This document shows, in pieces, positions 36,145-41,935 of a DNA stretch of 41,935 bases (its first letter is position 1; the number at the start of each line of letters is the position of its first letter). The translations under genes were made by a program, and so were the position numbers. Source of the DNA: Anaeromyces robustus (taxonomy: Eukaryota; Neocallimastigomycota; Neocallimastigomycetes; Neocallimastigales; Neocallimastigaceae). The stretch is taken from NCBI GenBank assembly GCA_002104895.1, contig MCFG01000410.1, positions 17,501 through 59,435 of the forward strand. Direction: 5' to 3'. A model generated the notes under the pieces. It did not search any database. It worked only from the letters and a program-made list of their open reading frames with translations, and was not told where the DNA came from.

Positions 36145-38532
36145 ATGAGTAATAACACAAATAAAATTAGTGAAGACAGGAAAGCTTCATTAATAGAATT
36201 AGTTAAAAAGGATAATGTTAAAGAAATGAAAACTTATCTTAGAGAAAATGATATTTTATTAAAAAGAATTAATAGAGATGAATTTGATATATTACATTAT
36301 GCCATTGAATATAATGTATCTATTGATATGATTAAATTTATTATTATTCAATGTCAATATGATAATTATATTTTCCATGAACCTTTACTTCATGCCATTT
36401 CTCTAAATCATTTTAAAATATCTGATTATATATTTAGTTTATTTACCTTGGATAACGATGATTTAAACTTTTTTAATAATAAATTTATTGAATATTTAAT
36501 TGAATCAGGTTTACTCAATACGAAAAATTTTAAATATATTTTAAATAATAAATTTACCGTTGAAAATATTGACCCTTCTTTAATATGTAAATTTATTGAC
36601 AATTTCCAAAATGAATATTTAAATATTTTATTACAACATTTTATTTTTGATAAAAACTTTATAATAAATATACTTAACGATTATAAAAATCAAACTCCTT
36701 TATCTCAAAAACAATTAGAAGATCGTATAATAACCGAAAAAAATAAAATACAAATTGATGGAACTATGTATGAACATGCTAATAAAAAAAATAATAATGT
36801 AGCTCTTAGTCTTTTATTTAACCATGATGGAAATTGTCCAGAGGTTCTTTTAAAAAGAATAGAAAAATATAGATTATTAGATATGGCTATTAAAACCAAT
36901 AATTGTGATTTAATTAAAAGTATTTTATCCTATATGACCTTTGATATTAGAAGTCAAGTTTTTGAATCTAATATTACCGAAGTTTGTAAAAGTAATTATA
37001 CAGATGGGAAAATGTTAAAAGTTATGATTGATATTGCTTTTAAAAAAATGTCCGAAATAATGATGAAAACTCCTCCTACATCATTATCTTCATCATCTTC
37101 ATCATCATCACCATCACTACCATCTTCACCCAATAATCAATATATAAATTTAATATTAAATATTATAATAAAAGCGAATACATTTGAACCTTTAAAAATA
37201 TTTATGGAAGATGAAAAATATAAACAAAATATGAATATTAATGAAAAAGATATTAATGGAGAATATCCTATTATTACTGCATTATATAGTGATAATCTTG
37301 AAATATTAGAATATTTATTAAGTAAAGGAATTGATTATAAAATAAAAAATAATAATGGAGTTTCTTTATTATTTTTAGCCATACAAAAACAAAAATATAA
37401 TATGATACAATTTTTATTAAAACAAAATATTAATATTATGGAATTAGATGGTAATGGAAATTATCCTTTAATAAAAGCTATAAAATTAAATGATTTAAAA
37501 TCTGTTGAATTATTAGTGGATTATGGAATCAAGAATAATATTGATATGAGTAAAATAACGGATAATAATGGAAGTACACCTCTTATTTTATCCTATCGAT
37601 TAAATGATATACCAATGTTTAAATATTTAATAAATTATTTTGATATTAATCAAAGAGATTCCAATGGAAATTCTCTATTATTATATGCAGTACTTAAAAA
37701 TGATAGAGAAGTTATAAATGATTTAATTGCAAGAGGAGCTGATATTAATGCTAAAGATAATTTTGGAAATTCTATTTTAAGTAAAGCTATTTATCAAAAT
37801 AATCAATATTTAATTATGAAATTATTAAATAATGATAATGTATTATTAAATGAACCTAATAATTTTGGAGATATTCCATTAATTATTGCCATTAAATGTT
37901 ATCCTACTAAAGTTAATGTTGATATAAATCCATTTGATTCCAATTCCAATTATCAATTATATGATAGTTTAAATAGTAAACAAAATTTTCAAATGGAAGA
38001 AAATTTTTATAAAAATATTATAAATATTTTAATAGAAAAAGGATCAAATATTAATCAAGTTAATCATAAGGGGAAAACCGCTTTAGTTTATGCTATAGAA
38101 TTTGGATTATTTAATATAGAAAAATTATTAATTAAAAATGGAGCAATAATAAATCATTATTTTGGTGAAAAAAATATTTCTATATTAATGTATGCTATTA
38201 ATTTATTTAGTGAAATAAATATTATTCAATATCTTTTAGAAAATAATGCTGAAATTGATTATAAAGATGAAGAAGGAAATACGGCTTTAGTTTATGCTAT
38301 AAATAATTCTTTTGGTGAAATAGCTAATCTTTTAATTAATTATGGTGCCGATATTAATAATATCAATCATAATAATGAATCCATCTTAGATATTTTTAAA
38401 AAAAATGGATATGCTTATGATTATAGAAATAATTATTATAGAAAAAGAAGAAATGATAATTCTCAAAATGATAATAATTCTTTGAATACAGCAGAAATTT
38501 TAGTAACAAGAATTTCAGAAATTTTAAATTAA
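36145..38532 (+). CDS. Ankyrin-repeat protein, intronless, 795 aa
   Basis: Long single-exon protein of stacked ankyrin repeats, a protein-binding fold; partners are unknown. N-terminal 1-310 is helical with diverged repeats (FDILHYAIEYNVSIDMIKF at 47-65, EPLLHAISLNHFKISDYIF at 79-97). A Ser-rich linker (313-328) follows. About ten repeats occupy 366-745, with the clearest at INGEYPIITALYSDNLEILE (370-389), DSNGNSLLLYAVLKNDREVI (505-524) with LIARGADINAKDNFGNS, NHKGKTALVYAIEFGLFNIE (640-659), and EEGNTALVYAINNSFGEIAN (709-728) with LLINYGADINN. The tail is basic and hydrophilic (YYRKRRNDN), ending in a helix AEILVTRISEIL. No signal peptide, membrane segment, kinase, F-box or other catalytic domain is seen. 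Large ankyrin families of this type are abundant in Neocallimastigomycota. The first ATG follows an A-rich leader. The relic at 505-900 (-) is a broken relative. Confidence 0.92.
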   Translation: MSNNTNKISEDRKASLIELVKKDNVKEMKTYLRENDILLKRINRDEFDILHYAIEYNVSIDMIKFIIIQCQYDNYIFHEPLLHAISLNHFKISDYIFSLFTLDNDDLNFFNNKFIEYLIESGLLNTKNFKYILNNKFTVENIDPSLICKFIDNFQNEYLNILLQHFIFDKNFIINILNDYKNQTPLSQKQLEDRIITEKNKIQIDGTMYEHANKKNNNVALSLLFNHDGNCPEVLLKRIEKYRLLDMAIKTNNCDLIKSILSYMTFDIRSQVFESNITEVCKSNYTDGKMLKVMIDIAFKKMSEIMMKTPPTSLSSSSSSSSPSLPSSPNNQYINLILNIIIKANTFEPLKIFMEDEKYKQNMNINEKDINGEYPIITALYSDNLEILEYLLSKGIDYKIKNNNGVSLLFLAIQKQKYNMIQFLLKQNINIMELDGNGNYPLIKAIKLNDLKSVELLVDYGIKNNIDMSKITDNNGSTPLILSYRLNDIPMFKYLINYFDINQRDSNGNSLLLYAVLKNDREVINDLIARGADINAKDNFGNSILSKAIYQNNQYLIMKLLNNDNVLLNEPNNFGDIPLIIAIKCYPTKVNVDINPFDSNSNYQLYDSLNSKQNFQMEENFYKNIINILIEKGSNINQVNHKGKTALVYAIEFGLFNIEKLLIKNGAIINHYFGEKNISILMYAINLFSEINIIQYLLENNAEIDYKDEEGNTALVYAINNSFGEIANLLINYGADINNINHNNESILDIFKKNGYAYDYRNNYYRKRRNDNSQNDNNSLNTAEILVTRISEILN

Positions 38533-39080
38533 AAAAAAAAAAAAAAAAATTTTTTTAAAAGAAAAAATAAAAATAAAAGTAATTTAAAAAAAAAATATTT
38601 TTTTTTAAAAGAAAAAATAAAAATAAAATAAAATAAAAAAGAAAGAAAAATAAAAAGAATAAAAAATAAAGAAAAAAGAGAAAAAAAGAGAAAAGAAAAG
38701 AAATATATATATTAAAAATTTTAAAAATTATGTAAACCTAACTTACCCTAACTTTATTTTTTTTTTTTTTTTTTTTTTTTTATTATTATTATATGTAAAA
38801 AATTAATAAATATAATAAACGAAAAAATAAAAAATAAGAAAAAATAAAAATAAAAATAAAAATGTCTATAAAAATATTCTAATGAATTTTAATAACAATA
38901 TAATAATATAAAATAATAATAAACAAAATATAATAATAAAATAATAATTTTTTAGAAAATTATTAATTAATTAATAATAATTAAAACATTAATAATAATT
39001 AAAATATAAAAAAAAAAATTATTTATAGACCTTTTTATAAAGAATTAATAAAAATATCTGTTCATGGTCAATTGTTATTG

Positions 39081-39230
<150 letters not shown>

Positions 39231-40199
39231 ATTATAATAAATTTTAATAGATTGTTTAATATATTCAAATTTTAAAGAATAATATATTAAAATTATATTA
39301 CAATTTAGTATCATAATAGATTAATGTATATTAATATTTTATTTATATATATAATTATATATATTATATATTTTTTGTATTAAATTAATTTTTTTTTTTA
39401 AAAAAATTACAAAATATAAAAATGAATAATCTTTTTGCTAAGTTTTAAAACTATAATTATAAATAAATAAAAAAATTAAAATATTTACCTGTAACAAAAT
39501 TATTATTGTAATATTATTTAATATTTATTATTAAATAATTATTGCTTTATATATATATATATATATTTATTAATTTATTTATTTATTTATTTATTTATTT
39601 ATATATTTATTATATAAAAATGAATTTTTATGTTTGGAATTAAAAACATTGATATTCGTTTATCATTTATCATTGAAATCATTAAAAATTGAAATTGATT
39701 ATAATCTTCAAAACCATATTATAAAATTCTAATGAAAGATTTTATTTTTATTTTTATTTTTTTCTTTTTGTGTTTTGTGATATTAATCTATATAATTTAT
39801 ATAATTTATATAATAATTAATTATCTTTGGAATATGAAATAAATCCTAAGATTGATTGTTGTCAAAGGATAGTAGAATTAAACTAATTCATACTTGAAAT
39901 AAAATACAGAAAACATCCGCACTAAAACCTCATAATTTTCATAAACTTCATTTAATGAGTCACATCATATCATTTTCATGTGTTTATAAAAAAAAAAAAA
40001 TTAAAAAAAATTAAAATTAAATGATCAAACTTTATATATTATAGTTAATATAATTTAAATTAAATCATTTATATTTTTATATATTAGAATCAATACGATA
40101 ATATATAAAATGTATTAAAAAAAATTTTTAAAAAATAATATATAAAATAAACCATTTTTTTTAAATAAAAAAATTTTTTTCTTCAAAAAATAATACTAA

Positions 40200-40303
40200 C
40201 AAAAAAAGAAACGAAACGAAAATAAACTAAACAAAACGAAACGAAACAAAATTAAATAATAAAAAAAATATATAAATATTTTTATAAAAATTTTTAAAAA
40301 AAA
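40200..40303 (+). promoter_or_regulatory. Leader with AAACG repeats before the Cys-rich gene
   Basis: The stretch at 40207-40251 holds tandem gaaac/aaacg units (aaacgaaacgaaaataaac, then aaaacgaaacgaaac), the only CG-dinucleotide cluster in the surrounding kilobase. It is followed by an A-rich leader to the ATG at 40304. Probably 5' UTR or a proximal promoter element; function is inferred from position only. Confidence 0.35.
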
Positions 40304-41317
40304 ATGTATAATAATAAATCATTAATTTTAATTTTTATTACTTTTTTCTTTACTTCAATTTACGGAGTATATTCTCAAGAAATTATGAGTAAAGAAGAAG
40401 TATTAAAACTTAAAGATAAATCAAATTCATTTTATTGTAAAGATGATATTTGTTCTAAATATCATATGGAAAATACAATTGATATCCCAAACAAGGAAGG
40501 AAATATGATTAATTATATTATTGATATTTGTTCCACTATTGAAAATGATTTAGGTCAATGTAAAACTGAAAAATGTACTGCTTATTCTCAATGCTTATCT
40601 AATAAATGTATTAATAATCATTGTGTTTTTAATGAGGTTACACCAGTAGTCTTTTGTAAAATGATTAATCTAATTACGAGTAAAGAAATGAGATGTGGTA
40701 AACCATTTGGTGAATCTTGTAAAATTGATAATGATTGTACTTCAAATAAATGTGGTAATGGTTTTTGCGAAGAAGAAAGATATAAAATCGACAGCGATTA
40801 CGAGCATAATAAAATAAAATATGAACCTATGAGTAAAGAAGAAGTATTAAAAATTGATGATCAAGATGGAAGCATTACACCTGAATTTTATTGTAAAGAT
40901 AATATATGTTATCAAAAATTTGATAATGAAGTTGACCTCCAAGATAAACAAGGAAATAAGACAAGTTATATTGCAGATACTTGTAACACTGCTTCAATTG
41001 AATCAAATTATTGTTATTCTAAAAAATGTATTTTCGATTCACAATGCTTATCAAACAAATGTATTAATCGTCATTGTACTTTTAATGAAAATATCCCTTT
41101 AGAACATTGTGCCGTAGTTACATATGCTCTTCCTTTTTTTGGTCAGGATAAGAAAATGCGCTGTGGTAAGGCAAATGGTGAAATTTGTGACAGTAATAAT
41201 GAATGCACTACAAAAAATTGTGAACATAAAATTTGTGATTATGATAGTACTGGTGATAGCAGGATGATGACTGAAGCAATGGGTAAAGCTTTACTTGGGA
41301 TTGTTGCCTTTTTGTAA
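40304..41317 (+). CDS. Secreted protein with two 14-cysteine modules
   Basis: Intronless, 337 aa. Signal peptide at 1-24 (SLILIFITFFFTSIYG core, cleavage likely near YSQ). Two tandem homologous modules, each opening with MSKEEVLK (28-35 and 176-183). Cysteines are colinear: 45, 50, 76, 86, 91, 97, 102, 107, 118, 131, 139, 145, 150, 155 in the first; 197, 202, 227, 237, 242, 248, 253, 258, 269, 287, 295, 301, 306, 311 in the second. Each module has two similar knots: CLSNKCINxHCxFN, and later MRCGKxxGExCxxxxxCTxxxC. Even cysteine number fits disulfide pairing. The C-terminus is weakly hydrophobic (ALLGIVAFL after STGDS), which could be a short GPI signal, but this is uncertain. No catalytic, CBM or dockerin motif is recognised. 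Role unknown; a cell-surface or secreted structural or binding protein is inference. Confidence 0.88.
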   Translation: MYNNKSLILIFITFFFTSIYGVYSQEIMSKEEVLKLKDKSNSFYCKDDICSKYHMENTIDIPNKEGNMINYIIDICSTIENDLGQCKTEKCTAYSQCLSNKCINNHCVFNEVTPVVFCKMINLITSKEMRCGKPFGESCKIDNDCTSNKCGNGFCEEERYKIDSDYEHNKIKYEPMSKEEVLKIDDQDGSITPEFYCKDNICYQKFDNEVDLQDKQGNKTSYIADTCNTASIESNYCYSKKCIFDSQCLSNKCINRHCTFNENIPLEHCAVVTYALPFFGQDKKMRCGKANGEICDSNNECTTKNCEHKICDYDSTGDSRMMTEAMGKALLGIVAFL

Positions 41318-41935
41318 TTGTTACTTCGTATTTTATTATTAAATCAATTGTAAAAGAACATAAAAAAAAGAAAAAAGAAACTTCCGCTGTTTAAATATAC
41401 TTTTGAAACTTTAATGTTTGATTATTTTGGTATAATTATAAATATATATTAATAAATTTATATGATTAATTATAAAAAGATATATATTTATAATTTGTAC
41501 ATATGAGTTTCAATATATTCAGGAAACAATATAAAATAAAATAAAATAAAATAAAATATAAAATATATTTTTTATTGTAAAATAATTTTAACAATCTAAA
41601 ATTATATAAATAAAAATATAAATAATAAATAAAAAATAATAAAATAATAAATAAAAATGTAAAAATAAAAAGAAAAAGAAAATTAAAATAAAATAAAAAT
41701 AATAAAATAAAATATTAAATTGAATAAAATTTTTAACATATATATAAATATCTATAAATTTTTTTATATAATTATTTTAATATTTTTATAATCTAAACTA
41801 CATAAATAAGAAAATTTAAAACTATTTTTTTTTTTTTTAAAAAAATTAATTAAATTTATTATTTAATAAATAAATAAGTAAATAATTTAAAAATACCATA
41901 AAAAAACCTCTAATAAAAATATTTATTTATTTTAT
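41318..41935. other. AT-rich spacer at window end
   Basis: Probable 3' UTR of the Cys-rich gene (mixed composition to about 41430, including acttccgctgtttaaatatac), then A/T-only sequence with aaaat tandem units at 41531-41556 and 41640-41715. No gene was seen. Confidence 0.65.

Noticed and set aside
38737-38752. Telomere-like cctaacttaccctaac
   Set aside because: Only one and a half imperfect units; too short to claim an interstitial telomere.

Overview
This is an extremely AT-rich eukaryotic window (coding roughly 25-30% G+C by eye, spacers nearly pure A/T). It is full of homopolymers, AAT/ATT and AAAT/TTTA microsatellites, and short GT-AG introns. The best fit is an anaerobic gut fungus (Neocallimastigomycota). 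Reasons: intron-dense conserved fungal-type genes, a long ankyrin-repeat gene, a bacterial-looking intronless GNAT acetyltransferase, a secreted Cys-rich repeat protein, and a gene resembling the cilium-associated CCDC24 family (these fungi make flagellated zoospores; Dictyostelium, the other obvious AT-rich candidate, has no cilia). The assignment is inference; no rRNA or marker gene is present.

Layout. 1-1900: spacer with three decayed coding relics (frameshifted ankyrin fragment on minus, short fragment on plus, signal-peptide-like relic on minus). 2571-3068 (+): GNAT acetyltransferase. 4293-11018 (-): DDB1, reconstructed here as 18 exons giving 1098 aa. 12726-14032 (-): unrecognised 5-exon gene of 182 aa. 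15432-21436 (+): MCM6 replicative helicase subunit, 16 exons, 870 aa, divergent from the 182-aa gene. 23582-25627 (-): Erf2/ZDHHC9-14-18-like DHHC palmitoyltransferase, 3 exons, 480 aa. 25628-31102: gene-free 5.5 kb with microsatellites and a perfect 30-bp inverted repeat. 31103-34226 (+): CCDC24-like coiled-coil protein, 11 exons, 511 aa. 36145-38532 (+): intronless 795-aa ankyrin-repeat protein preceded by a degenerate minisatellite. 40304-41317 (+): intronless 337-aa secreted protein made of two 14-cysteine modules.

The four intron models (DDB1, 182-aa gene, MCM6, DHHC) and the CCDC24-like model were built by hand from splice sites and reading frame. In each the summed exon length is an exact multiple of three with a single open frame, which supports them. 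DDB1 (CUL4 ubiquitin-ligase adaptor, DNA repair and replication licensing control) and MCM6 (replication licensing) are near neighbours with related biology, but nothing in the sequence shows co-regulation. No tRNA, rRNA, CRISPR array or clear transposable element was seen.
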